Positions 26,688 to 34,359 of a stretch of 64,000 bases of DNA are shown here, piece after piece; position 1 is the stretch's first letter; each line of letters begins with the position of its first letter. The translations under genes and the position numbers were made by a program. The stretch is from Scybalosoma faecavium (lineage in GTDB: Bacteria > Bacillota > Clostridia > Christensenellales > Christensenellaceae), in contig DVKG01000012.1 in NCBI GenBank assembly GCA_018716135.1, positions 62,001-126,000 on the forward strand, given 5' to 3'. Under the pieces are notes generated by a model. It was given only the letters and a program-made list of their open reading frames with translations, did not search any database and had not been told where the DNA came from.

Positions 26688-27446
26688 CTAAAGAATACTG
26701 TTCAGAAACTGACGGCATTTTTCTGTTTTAGGCGCGGAGAATATCTCCTCGGGCGTGCCTATTTCCATTATAGTGCTGTCCGCCATGAACACCACTCTGT
26801 CCGCAACTTCGCGCGCAAATCCCATCTCGTGAGATACCACTATCATGGTCATACCTTCTTCAGCAAGAGCTTTCATTACGTTTAGAACCTCTCCTACCAG
26901 CTCAGGGTCAAGAGCGGACGTAGGTTCGTCAAAAAGCATCATTTTAGGCTGCATCGCCAAAGCACGTGCAATAGCTACGCGCTGCTGCTGTCCGCCGGAA
27001 AGCTTAGAAGGATATTCGTTGCACTTGTCGGACAAACCAACGCGCGCAAGCAGATCTTCGGCTATCTCTCTGCATTTCTGCTTATTGTGCTTGCGAACTA
27101 TCTCCGGAGCAAGCATTACGTTTTCTATTACTGTCTTATGCGGGAACAGGTTAAAACGCTGAAACACCATCCCCATCTCGAGCAGCATCTCTCTCTGCCT
27201 GTCCTGATTCACTCGCTCCACACAATGCCCCTTCTCCATATGCAGAAGAAGCTCGTCCTCAATAAAAATCTTCCCGCTGGTGATAGTCTCCAGCTGATTC
27301 AGGCTGCGAAGAAATGTAGATTTACCTGCGCCGGAAGGTCCGATTATACATATAACCTCTCCCTGCTCTATTGTCAAATTTACGTCTTTAAGCACCTCGA
27401 GAGAGCCAAAGCTCTTGCATAGGTTTTCTGTTCTAATCATGGACAT
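26688..27446 (-). CDS. Polar amino-acid ABC transporter ATP-binding protein
   Basis: 252 residues, GlnQ/HisP type ATPase. Walker A GPSGAGKST, Q-loop MVFQRFNLFPH, signature LSGGQQQRVAIARAL, Walker B MLFDEPTSALD, and H-loop VVSHEMGFA are all intact. It powers the permease encoded 12 bases upstream. Start at 27446 follows GGAGGCAGAATT; a second Met two codons on is possible. Third gene of binding protein-permease-ATPase. Confidence 0.96.
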   Translation of the reverse strand: MSMIRTENLCKSFGSLEVLKDVNLTIEQGEVICIIGPSGAGKSTFLRSLNQLETITSGKIFIEDELLLHMEKGHCVERVNQDRQREMLLEMGMVFQRFNLFPHKTVIENVMLAPEIVRKHNKQKCREIAEDLLARVGLSDKCNEYPSKLSGGQQQRVAIARALAMQPKMMLFDEPTSALDPELVGEVLNVMKALAEEGMTMIVVSHEMGFAREVADRVVFMADSTIMEIGTPEEIFSAPKTEKCRQFLNSIL

Positions 27447-27458
27447 AATTCTGCCTCC

Positions 27459-28436
27459 TTACTCATATACGGAGAATTTCTTCTCAGCTCTGTTGAATAT
27501 GTACGTGAAGAACGCCGTGATAATAAGATATATTACCATCGCAGGCAGGTACACCAGAGGAGAAGCATTCGCAGTAGCTATAGTCCGCGTTACGTGAGTC
27601 AGGTCTGACAACGCGATTATAGACACCAGAGAAGCATCCTTGAGCACCATTATAAACTCATTGCCCACCGGGGGAATCAGACGACGGAAGGACTGCGGAA
27701 CTATTACATGACGCATCGTTTGAGAATAAGACATTCCGAGAGCTCTGGACGCTTCGAACTGACCCTTATCTATAGACTGCAAAGCCGCGCGGATTATTTC
27801 TGCACAATAAGCTGCAGAATTGAGAGTAAACGCTATGAAGGCGGCTATAAACTGATTGTTGATAGCCAAGCTCGGGCTGAGCAGCGGCAAGCCGTAGTAT
27901 ATGAAGTATAACTGCATGAGCAAAGGCGTACCTCGGAAGAAAAATATGTACGCTCCGCATATTTTATTTATTATTTTTCTCTTGCTCATCTTGCCCAAAG
28001 CAAAGAACAAGCTGATTATCAAACCGCATACTACAGATACAATAGTAAGCGAAATTGTAATCTTCGCGCCGTCTATAAGAGCGGGTATCCATATCATAAC
28101 ATCAGCTATAAAGCTCATGAACCCATCGTCCGCTCTCGTTATCGTACCGACGCAGCCTACAAAAGTATACGCTTCGCCCGTTTTTACCTGTTTACCTACT
28201 ATTACATTTGCAAACCCATAGTTATAGTACGTCTCTGAGTATTTTTTTGTCTTTTCCGCCTCTTTAATAAAATCAGACGGTATACTGTCGTGCATAGCCT
28301 GATGCGACGGACAGAACATAGCGAGAATGCAGATAACTATAGCAATGATCAGCAGCACAACTATAGTATTGCGCGTCTTTCGCTTCATGCCTTTTATCCG
28401 CCCGACAAATCCCATCTTGGGTTCCAACGAATTCAT
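27459..28436 (-). CDS. Polar amino-acid ABC transporter permease with N-terminal extension
   Basis: 325 residues. The HisM/GlnP permease core occupies about 115-325 with five membrane helices and the EAA loop EASRALGMSYSQTMRHVIVPQSF. About 110 extra residues precede it: a membrane helix (NTIVVLLIIAIVICILAMF) followed by a 60-residue segment that would lie outside (SIPSDFIKEAEKTKKYSETYYNYGFANVIVGKQ). Typical permeases of this group are about 220 residues. The extension may contact the binding protein or substrate. Same operon as the adjacent binding protein and ATPase. Confidence 0.9.
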   Translation of the reverse strand: MNSLEPKMGFVGRIKGMKRKTRNTIVVLLIIAIVICILAMFCPSHQAMHDSIPSDFIKEAEKTKKYSETYYNYGFANVIVGKQVKTGEAYTFVGCVGTITRADDGFMSFIADVMIWIPALIDGAKITISLTIVSVVCGLIISLFFALGKMSKRKIINKICGAYIFFFRGTPLLMQLYFIYYGLPLLSPSLAINNQFIAAFIAFTLNSAAYCAEIIRAALQSIDKGQFEASRALGMSYSQTMRHVIVPQSFRRLIPPVGNEFIMVLKDASLVSIIALSDLTHVTRTIATANASPLVYLPAMVIYLIITAFFTYIFNRAEKKFSVYE

Positions 28437-28517
28437 TAGTATTTCTCTCCTAACTCAGCCGCAGAGCAGCATCAGCGCTGCGGCATGTTTTTTCATGATA
28501 CGTCTGAAAACACTCTT

Positions 28518-28540
28518 AGCACGGCAGATTCAGCCGTGCT
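28518..28540 (-). terminator. Attenuator-like hairpin between binding protein and permease genes
   Basis: AGCACGGC (28518-28525) pairs with GCCGTGCT (28533-28540), seven-base loop; on the minus strand AAGAGTGTTTTC follows. With the terminator at 28576 it would make the binding-protein transcript much more abundant than permease and ATPase transcripts. Confidence 0.5.
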
Positions 28541-28566
28541 CAGAACAGTTTTATCCATAAAATTTT

Positions 28567-28609
28567 TAAAAAAGGCACATGGAGCAAATTTCGGCGAACC
28601 ATGTGCCTT
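28567..28609 (-). terminator. Terminator after the amino-acid binding protein gene
   Basis: GGCACATGG (28576-28584) and CCATGTGCC (28601-28609) form a nine-bp stem; on the minus strand it is followed by TTTTTTAAAAATTTT. Because the permease genes follow in the same direction, it probably works as a partial terminator. Confidence 0.75.
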
Positions 28610-28641
28610 ATAGTCTTTTTTAACGCTTTCTCAATATATTA

Positions 28642-29529
28642 TCAATCCTCTTCGCTTGCGATCCATTCATCATTGATTCTCTGAAGCGTACCGTCATCCT
28701 GCAGAGCTTTCAGCGCCGCATTCACAGCGTCTGCCATTTCAGTATTGCCTTTCTTAATCGCTATGCCAAAATACTCAGGGTCAGAAGGCTGCGTCCACTT
28801 AATAACAACTCCGTATTCCGGATCTTTTACGTAAGAGCTTGCTACAGGAGTGTCACAAATTACAGCGTCAATTCTGCCCAGCTTGAGATCAGAAAACGCC
28901 TCCGTCATCTTCGCATACGAAGATGTCTCGCACTGTATCTCGCCTGCGTCAATAAGGTCGTTGAGGTACTCGTCTGCAGATGTGCCGCTCTGGTACCCCA
29001 CCTTCAGTCCGTTTACATCTTTTATGTCGTTTATTTCTTTGTCAGAATCAGGCATAACTGAAATTGTCTGATAATTTTCAAAATACGGGTCGGAAAAATC
29101 TACAGATTCTTCGCGCTCAGGCGTAATCGTGCAGGAAGATATAACCACATCGTATTTGTCCACTTTCAGACCGTCAAAGATTCCGTCCCAAGCTACATTA
29201 TTGAATTCAACCTCCAGCCCGAGCTTTTCGCCCAAAGCTTCAGCCAGGTCGATGTCAAAGCCCATAGGAGTCACGCCGTCATCTGCGAATATTTCCATAG
29301 GCGGGTACGGTATCTCTACTCCGACAGAAAGAACTCCGTCTTTTATAGTGGAAGGCGTCGCTATGTCAGTTGATTCTGCACTCTGCGTACTTTCTGCTGT
29401 TTCTTCAGCAGCGGCGGAAACATCCGCGCTTTCAGCAGGAGCCGAGGATGAAGTGGAGCCGCCGCATGCAGCAAAACCAAACAACAAAGCTGCGGAAGCA
29501 AGCATTGCTATTAATTTCTTAGCTTTCAT
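28642..29529 (-). CDS. Amino-acid-binding lipoprotein of ABC transporter (SBP family 3)
   Basis: 295 residues. Lipoprotein signal MKAKKLIAMLASAALLFGFAAC (lipobox FAAC), a Ser/Ala/Glu-rich linker to about residue 60, then a family 3 binding domain: GVEIPYPPMEIFADDGVTPMGFDIDLAEALGEKLG, VVISSCTITPEREESVDFSDPYF, VGYQSGTSADEYL. Captures a polar amino acid outside the membrane. It has a strong promoter (29603-29631) and its own terminator, consistent with the high expression usual for binding proteins. Confidence 0.95.
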   Translation of the reverse strand: MKAKKLIAMLASAALLFGFAACGGSTSSSAPAESADVSAAAEETAESTQSAESTDIATPSTIKDGVLSVGVEIPYPPMEIFADDGVTPMGFDIDLAEALGEKLGLEVEFNNVAWDGIFDGLKVDKYDVVISSCTITPEREESVDFSDPYFENYQTISVMPDSDKEINDIKDVNGLKVGYQSGTSADEYLNDLIDAGEIQCETSSYAKMTEAFSDLKLGRIDAVICDTPVASSYVKDPEYGVVIKWTQPSDPEYFGIAIKKGNTEMADAVNAALKALQDDGTLQRINDEWIASEED

Positions 29530-29602
29530 AATTCCTCCAAGTTTTCAGTAAATTTAACTTACTTAAGCGCATTTTTGCGTTTCTTGTAAATAAGACCTAT
29601 TT

Positions 29603-29631
29603 AAAATACCATTTTTGCGAGGATATGTCAA
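29603..29631 (-). promoter_or_regulatory. Sigma-A promoter of the amino-acid ABC operon
   Basis: On the minus strand perfect TTGACA (29631-29626), 17-bp spacer, TATTTT (29608-29603); start near 29596, leader about 66 bases. Confidence 0.75.
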
Positions 29632-29752
29632 GATGTTTATGTAAAAACAGTGTATATTTTATGTTTTTAATGCATAACACGGCAAATATACTGCATAATG
29701 CTCTCTCCGATGTGTATTCTGTTCTCTATAAATCATTTTGCTGAAATTACTA

Positions 29753-29781
29753 TTGACAAATAATTACTTTAGCGCAATAAT
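29753..29781 (+). promoter_or_regulatory. Promoter of the marR-yczE-like operon
   Basis: Perfect TTGACA (29753-29758), 17-bp spacer, AATAAT (29776-29781). The start site falls inside the palindrome that begins two bases later. Confidence 0.8.
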
Positions 29782-29782
29782 A

Positions 29783-29809
29783 TTAGCATACGAAAATTTC
29801 GTATGCTAA
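29783..29809. promoter_or_regulatory. MarR-type operator palindrome
   Basis: A perfect 27-base palindrome: 13-base arms beginning TTAGCATACGAAA around one central base. It sits directly downstream of the -10 box and covers the transcription start, the classic position for autorepression by the MarR protein encoded 17 bases on. Confidence 0.85.
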
Positions 29810-29825
29810 ACTATGGGAGGCGTAT

Positions 29826-30266
29826 ATGACATATCATCAGCTCATGCTTGGCGCTCAATCCATGTTTCAAAATATGGTGATGAACAGAGCGCGTGAAATA
29901 GGTCTTCTCCCCGGTCAATCTAAAATACTTGATTACCTCGGAGAGCATGACGGCAGCAGTCTGACAGAAATCGCCGAGGGCTGCTTCCTAAGCAACGCCA
30001 CGATATCCGGAATAATAGACAGAATGGAAAAAAGCTCCCTGATCGCGCGCAGACAAAAAGACGGCAACAGGCGAACGCACTACATCTATCTGACAGAAAA
30101 GGGAGCCTCTGCTTTGCGAGAAATTACCGCTGTGTTTGAAGAAATTGAAGAAGCGGCTTGGCACGGCATAGATCCTCAGGATCGCGAGCAGTACATGGCC
30201 ACACTTATTAAAATAAACAAAAATTTGGAGGCAAAGAAAAATGAAACTAAAAAGATCTCTGAGTGA
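29826..30266 (+). CDS. MarR family transcriptional regulator
   Basis: 146 residues, winged-helix dimer. The DNA-binding region reads GLLPGQSKILDYLGEHDGSSLTEIAEGCFLSNATISGIIDRMEKSSLIARRQKDGNRRTHYIYLTEKG, with recognition helix around NATISGIIDRM and the beta-wing DGNRRTHYIYL. It probably represses its own operon through the adjacent 27-base palindrome until a ligand is bound. ATG follows GGGAGGCGTAT. The downstream membrane protein gene overlaps it by 26 bases, so it is likely the regulated partner. Confidence 0.93.
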   Translation: MTYHQLMLGAQSMFQNMVMNRAREIGLLPGQSKILDYLGEHDGSSLTEIAEGCFLSNATISGIIDRMEKSSLIARRQKDGNRRTHYIYLTEKGASALREITAVFEEIEEAAWHGIDPQDREQYMATLIKINKNLEAKKNETKKISE

Positions 30267-30945
30267 ATACGTGCGGCGCTACATTTGCTTCACAATCAGT
30301 CTTTTTATAATGGCTCTGGGCGTCGCTATATCTACTAAATCAGACCTTGGAACATCCCCCGTCTCCTGTGTCCCATATGTACTAAGTCTGGGACTCCCGC
30401 TCTCTATGGGCGTCACGACTATAATATGGAACGCAGTATTTATACTGGTGCAGATTATTTTACAGCGACGCGATTTCAAGCCTTTTCAGCTGCTTCAGAT
30501 TGCGACTATTTCCGTATTTGGATACTTTACTGATTTTGCTTTAGCTCTGGTGAGTTGGATAAACGTCGACACATATATAATGCGCTGGGTTCTCTGCATA
30601 ATAAGCAGCATGGTCATAGCCATAGGCGTATCTCTGGAAGTAAAATCCGACGTACTCATGCTCGCAGGCGAAGGCACGATGACCGTAATTTCCAATAAAT
30701 TCGGCATAGAATTCGGAAAAGTCAAAACAGGCTTTGACTGCACTCAGATGCTAATAGGCGTGGCTCTCTCTCTATTAATGTTCGGCAAATTGCAAGGTGT
30801 ACGAGAAGGTACAGTCGCCGCCGCCATACTCGTCGGCGTATTTGTCCGCTTTATATATAAAAAATTCGGATTTATTTTCGTATGGCTCAAGCTCGACAAG
30901 CCGCATCAATCCAGAATCGACGACATAAAAAGCGCAGACGCTTAA
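30241..30945 (+). CDS. YczE/YitT-like membrane protein (DUF6198 type)
   Basis: 234 residues with five to six membrane helices. Shows the YczE-like features SLFIMALGVAISTKSDLGTSPVSCVPYVLS at the N-terminus, the repeat of this motif around residues 130-150 (MVIAIGVSLEVKSDVLMLAGEG) and GTVAAAILVGVFVRF near the end. Function of the family is not established. The start lies inside marR and has its own RBS (TTTGGAGGC), so it is translationally coupled to the regulator and probably under its control. Confidence 0.85.
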   Translation: MKLKRSLSEYVRRYICFTISLFIMALGVAISTKSDLGTSPVSCVPYVLSLGLPLSMGVTTIIWNAVFILVQIILQRRDFKPFQLLQIATISVFGYFTDFALALVSWINVDTYIMRWVLCIISSMVIAIGVSLEVKSDVLMLAGEGTMTVISNKFGIEFGKVKTGFDCTQMLIGVALSLLMFGKLQGVREGTVAAAILVGVFVRFIYKKFGFIFVWLKLDKPHQSRIDDIKSADA

Positions 30946-30981
30946 AAACAAATAAATCATTTTCTTTAACCGTAACTAAAA

Positions 30982-31030
30982 GGCAGCGTCTATTCTCTGA
31001 GAAAGCGCTGCCCTCTATTTATTTTATTTT
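30982..31030 (+). terminator. Terminator of the marR operon
   Basis: GGCAGCG (30982-30988) with CGCTGCC (31006-31012) then CTCTATTTATTTTATTTT. Convergent asnS begins its 3' end immediately after. Confidence 0.75.
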
Positions 31031-32399
31031 AAAAATCGCAATTCTGCGGAGTTCGATAATACGGGAGCACATCGCGTATATTCTCCACATCCGTCAAATA
31101 CATTATCAGCCGCTCAAATCCCATGCCGAATCCGGAATGCGCGGGACATCCGTACCTGCGCAGATCTATATACCACGAAAGCGAAGTTTTATCTATTCCC
31201 AGCTCATCCATCCGCGAAGTAAGCTTGTCCAACCGTGTCTCGCGCTGAGAACCTCCCATCAGCTCTCCCGAGCCTGGCACGAGAAGATCCACCGCCGCTA
31301 CAGTCTCTCCATCGTCATTCTGATACATATAGAATGCTTTTATATCTTTCGGCCAATCATAAACAAAAACCGGCGAATTGAAGTGTACCTCGGTCAGATA
31401 TTTTTCATGCTCTCTCGCTAAATCCTCGCCATACTCAGGCTTAAAAGAAAAATTAACACCCGATTTTTTTAAAATATCTATAGCCTCTCTGTGCGTCACT
31501 CTGGCAGGGCGGGAGTTAAGCAGAGCGTTCAGCTTTTCCTTCAGCTTGGTGCCGTGGAATTTCTGTAAAAAATCCAGCTCGCTTTCGCATTTTTCCATTA
31601 CGTACTTGACTACGCTTTTCAAAAACTCTTCTTCTATATCCATAACGCCATGCAAATCGCAAAACGCAATCTCAGGCTCTATCATCCAAAACTCCGCCGC
31701 ATGAGTCTTTGTATTTGAATTTTCGGCACGAAAAGTCGGTCCGAACGTGTATATCTTTCCGAATGCCATAGCGTATGTCTCTCCCTCAAGCTGACCGGAT
31801 ACAGCGAGGCTCGTATGCCGTCCGAAAAAATCGTCGGAGAAACTCTCATTCTGAGACAGAGGATTCAGCGTCGTGACTGTAAATGTATTCCCCGCTCCTT
31901 CTGCATCCGCCGCAGTTATTATCGGCGTGTGTACATACAAATATCCGTTGGATTGAAAATACTCATGGACAGCCATCGCCGCCGTGCTGCGCACACGCAT
32001 AACAGCTTGAAAGAGGCGTGTACGCGGTCTCAGATGCGCTATCTCACGCAAAAATTCCAGCGAATGCTTTTTAGGCTGCAAAGGATAGGCTTCCTCACAA
32101 TCTCCGAGCAGTTCAATTCTGTCTGCTCTTATCTCTATTCCTCTGGGAGCGCGGACAAGCGTCCCTCCGGCCTTTACTGCGCTCCCGTTGCGTATCGCAC
32201 GCACTGCTTCTATATCCGATATTTCCTCTCCATACACGATCTGCAAGCTCTCAAAGCAGCTTCCGTCGAAAAAATCCATAAAGCCCTGAGCTTTCTGCCT
32301 CCTGTGATTTCGCACCCATCCCGATATTTCTATTCTTTTGTCTATATACAGCTCGCTGTCTGCGAATATTCTCTTGATATTCAGATTTTCGTTTTGCAT
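31029..32399 (-). CDS. asnS: Asparaginyl-tRNA synthetase
   Basis: 456 residues, class IIb synthetase. N-terminal OB anticodon-binding domain (ELYIDKRIEISGWVRNHRRQK) and the catalytic domain with motif 2 (FGPTFRAENSNTKTHAAEFWMIEPEIAF) and motif 3 (GMGFERLIMYL). The HAAEFWMIEPE form marks it as Asn rather than Asp specific. RBS GGGAGGAC precedes the ATG and it has its own promoter after the DacF-like gene's terminator. Confidence 0.95.
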   Translation of the reverse strand: MQNENLNIKRIFADSELYIDKRIEISGWVRNHRRQKAQGFMDFFDGSCFESLQIVYGEEISDIEAVRAIRNGSAVKAGGTLVRAPRGIEIRADRIELLGDCEEAYPLQPKKHSLEFLREIAHLRPRTRLFQAVMRVRSTAAMAVHEYFQSNGYLYVHTPIITAADAEGAGNTFTVTTLNPLSQNESFSDDFFGRHTSLAVSGQLEGETYAMAFGKIYTFGPTFRAENSNTKTHAAEFWMIEPEIAFCDLHGVMDIEEEFLKSVVKYVMEKCESELDFLQKFHGTKLKEKLNALLNSRPARVTHREAIDILKKSGVNFSFKPEYGEDLAREHEKYLTEVHFNSPVFVYDWPKDIKAFYMYQNDDGETVAAVDLLVPGSGELMGGSQRETRLDKLTSRMDELGIDKTSLSWYIDLRRYGCPAHSGFGMGFERLIMYLTDVENIRDVLPYYRTPQNCDF

Positions 32400-32422
32400 A
32401 GGCGTCCTCCCTTTTATTCTTT

Positions 32423-32451
32423 AATATACCACCTCTCTGATATTATATCAA
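32423..32451 (-). promoter_or_regulatory. Promoter of asnS
   Basis: On the minus strand TTGATA (32451-32446), 17-bp spacer, TATATT (32428-32423). Confidence 0.65.
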
Positions 32452-32453
32452 GA

Positions 32454-32486
32454 AAAAAGCTGAAAGAGCATACACGCTCTCTCAGC
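32454..32486 (-). terminator. Terminator after the DacF-like gene
   Basis: An 11-bp stem (32459-32469 with 32476-32486, one G-T pair) around a six-base loop, followed on the minus strand by TTTTTTC. Confidence 0.85.
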
Positions 32487-32497
32487 CTTTTCTTCAA

Positions 32498-33649
32498 TCA
32501 AGCCGCTCCATCCGAGCTTTTCAGCCATTCTCCGCTTATTCTCGCAAGAGAAGTCATAAAAGACTTTGCAGATATGTCTGATTTTACTGTAAGCGGTACG
32601 CTGTATTCCTCCCCGCCGGCCATTTTGATTTTCAGCATTCCCACCTCATCCCCTGCTTTTACAGGGGCGTTCAAATCTTCCGCTTCTATTTCTTTCTGCA
32701 TGCCGGAGTCCTCTCCTTTTTTAAGAAGAAGTACGAGATCCTGCGACGCAACCAGCTCAGCCTCCTTTGTATCACCTCCGCTGACCTTGACCTCCGTCAC
32801 CTTCGCACCTTGTCTGGCTATTTCTTTTACCGTATATACAGACGCTCCGTAATCCACCCCCGCCTTTGCAAATTTAAACCTGTCGGATGAGGATTTATCT
32901 CCCATCACTACGCATATGTATCTGGCGTTTCCGCTGGCCAGAGATGCAGCAACATGATAGCTTTCTACCCCGACAGAACCGGTCATCATTCCATCGCAGC
33001 CCTCACGCACCAGCCTATTCGCGTTTGACATCTCGGTTTCTCTTCCCGATTTATGTGTAAAGCTTTCCAGCCAAAGCGAGCTATATTTGAAAAACGCCGA
33101 ATGCTTAGACAGCTCTGCCGCAACTCTGGCTGCGTCCAACGCACTCATAGTGCTCGCCTCAGAGAGGCCCGTGCAGTCGGCGAAGCTCGCCCCCAGCTCC
33201 ATCTGAGACGCGCGCTGATTCATTAGCTGGACGAACGCCGCCTCGCTGCCGGCTACGCTCTCCGCAAGAGCGACAGTAGCGTCGTTAGCGCTGGACATAA
33301 CCATTGGTTTCAGCAGTTCTTCTATGGTATACTCCGCACCCGCATCCAAAAACACCTGTGTGCCTCCCTGCGCAGCCGCTTCTTTGGATATGCGCACGCT
33401 ATCCTGAACGCTCACCGTCTTGTTGTCTATTGCCTCGTATATGAGCAGACAGCTCATCAGCTTGGTCAAGCCTGCCGCCGGCATTTGCTCCTCGCCTCCT
33501 GCGGAAGCTATTACCGTCCCTGTATTCGCCTCTATAAGAGCATACGCTTTCGCATCCGTATCTCCCCATTCTTCAGCAGCGGCGGGCACAACAGGCAAAC
33601 AAACTGAACAAGCCAGCAAAATTGCTGTGATTTTTTTGTATATCGACAT
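32498..33649 (-). CDS. DacF-like D-alanyl-D-alanine carboxypeptidase homologue lacking catalytic residues
   Basis: 383 residues with signal peptide (1-25), S11 peptidase domain (30-275) and the C-terminal PBP5_C-like beta domain (280-370). The S11 pattern is clear, but two of three active-site motifs are broken: SxxK reads GLTK (Gly60, codon GGC at 33470-33472, Lys63 kept) and KTG reads MTG (Met222). The SxN motif is intact (SAN, 120-122). Without the Ser nucleophile it should not acylate penicillin or cut D-Ala. It may be a peptidoglycan-binding or structural pseudoenzyme. Good RBS (GGAGG), own terminator and no frameshift indicate a maintained gene. Downstream of the SpoIIM-like and Spo0A-like genes. 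Confidence 0.88.
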   Translation of the reverse strand: MSIYKKITAILLACSVCLPVVPAAAEEWGDTDAKAYALIEANTGTVIASAGGEEQMPAAGLTKLMSCLLIYEAIDNKTVSVQDSVRISKEAAAQGGTQVFLDAGAEYTIEELLKPMVMSSANDATVALAESVAGSEAAFVQLMNQRASQMELGASFADCTGLSEASTMSALDAARVAAELSKHSAFFKYSSLWLESFTHKSGRETEMSNANRLVREGCDGMMTGSVGVESYHVAASLASGNARYICVVMGDKSSSDRFKFAKAGVDYGASVYTVKEIARQGAKVTEVKVSGGDTKEAELVASQDLVLLLKKGEDSGMQKEIEAEDLNAPVKAGDEVGMLKIKMAGGEEYSVPLTVKSDISAKSFMTSLARISGEWLKSSDGAA

Positions 33650-33734
33650 GCTGACCTCCGGTATTTACATATGTTTCCAAAAAACAATCTGTCTTTAATA
33701 TTATACGAACTCAAAGCGCGGCTTATACTTAAAA

Positions 33735-34310
33735 TTACAGCAATATTACTATTATTGATTCCAGCATTCCACCCGCTATCATAGGGGCGCATATCTGAGC
33801 GCATTTGCCTAAATAATCAGAAAGCTCCGATTCTGTACGCCATATACGCCTTCCTCTGGCGCACGAACAAATTGATGACACCGCAAATACCGCACAAACC
33901 GACATAAACACGCTGACCGAGAGAAAAAACACACCACCCGCCACTGCAAAAAGAGGCAGAGTCCATATAAGCTTGTAACCCAAAGACCCTAATACGCACG
34001 ACCACCCCAGCCCATAGCAGCCGCCAAGCATGACTATACACATAACCTGAACAGGCAAAGCCACGGGCCAACATCCGCATACTGACGACATAAGGCACAG
34101 CGCAAGCCTCCACCATATTATTCTAAAAAATATGCCGAAAACCCCCAGCTCTCCTCCTGCGCCCAGAAAACAAAACGCCAAAAACTCCTGCGACTCATCG
34201 CAAAAGTCGCCGCATGAGAAAAAACCTGCCAATATAAACGACATTACAAAAAATGACGCCGCCAGAACAGAATTTATACTGACGGGCAGCTGCAATGATA
34301 AACGCTTCAT
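33735..34310 (-). CDS. Membrane protein, possibly SpoIIM-like
   Basis: 191 residues, about five membrane helices, unusually Cys-rich. The layout (an N-terminal helix, a short outer loop, then a Gly-rich GGCYGLGWSCVLGSLGYKLIWTLP stretch where SpoIIM proteins have their conserved GFxxGF...P pattern, and a C-terminal helix) suggests a divergent stage II sporulation protein M, which in spore formers belongs to the engulfment peptidoglycan complex. The similarity is by layout only. ATG 34310 follows GGGAGGGCGGG. It lies between the Spo0A-like gene (49 bases) and the DacF-like gene (85 bases). Confidence 0.55.
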   Translation of the reverse strand: MKRLSLQLPVSINSVLAASFFVMSFILAGFFSCGDFCDESQEFLAFCFLGAGGELGVFGIFFRIIWWRLALCLMSSVCGCWPVALPVQVMCIVMLGGCYGLGWSCVLGSLGYKLIWTLPLFAVAGGVFFLSVSVFMSVCAVFAVSSICSCARGRRIWRTESELSDYLGKCAQICAPMIAGGMLESIIVILL

Positions 34311-34359
34311 CCCGCCCTCCCATAAATAGTATTCGGCAAGGATGAAGCATATCACTTTT

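Noticed and set aside
31815..32852. 345-codon open frame opposite asnS and the DacF-like gene
   Set aside because: It spans two real genes and their intergenic terminator on the other strand, has no RBS, and its composition is that of a reverse-strand shadow.
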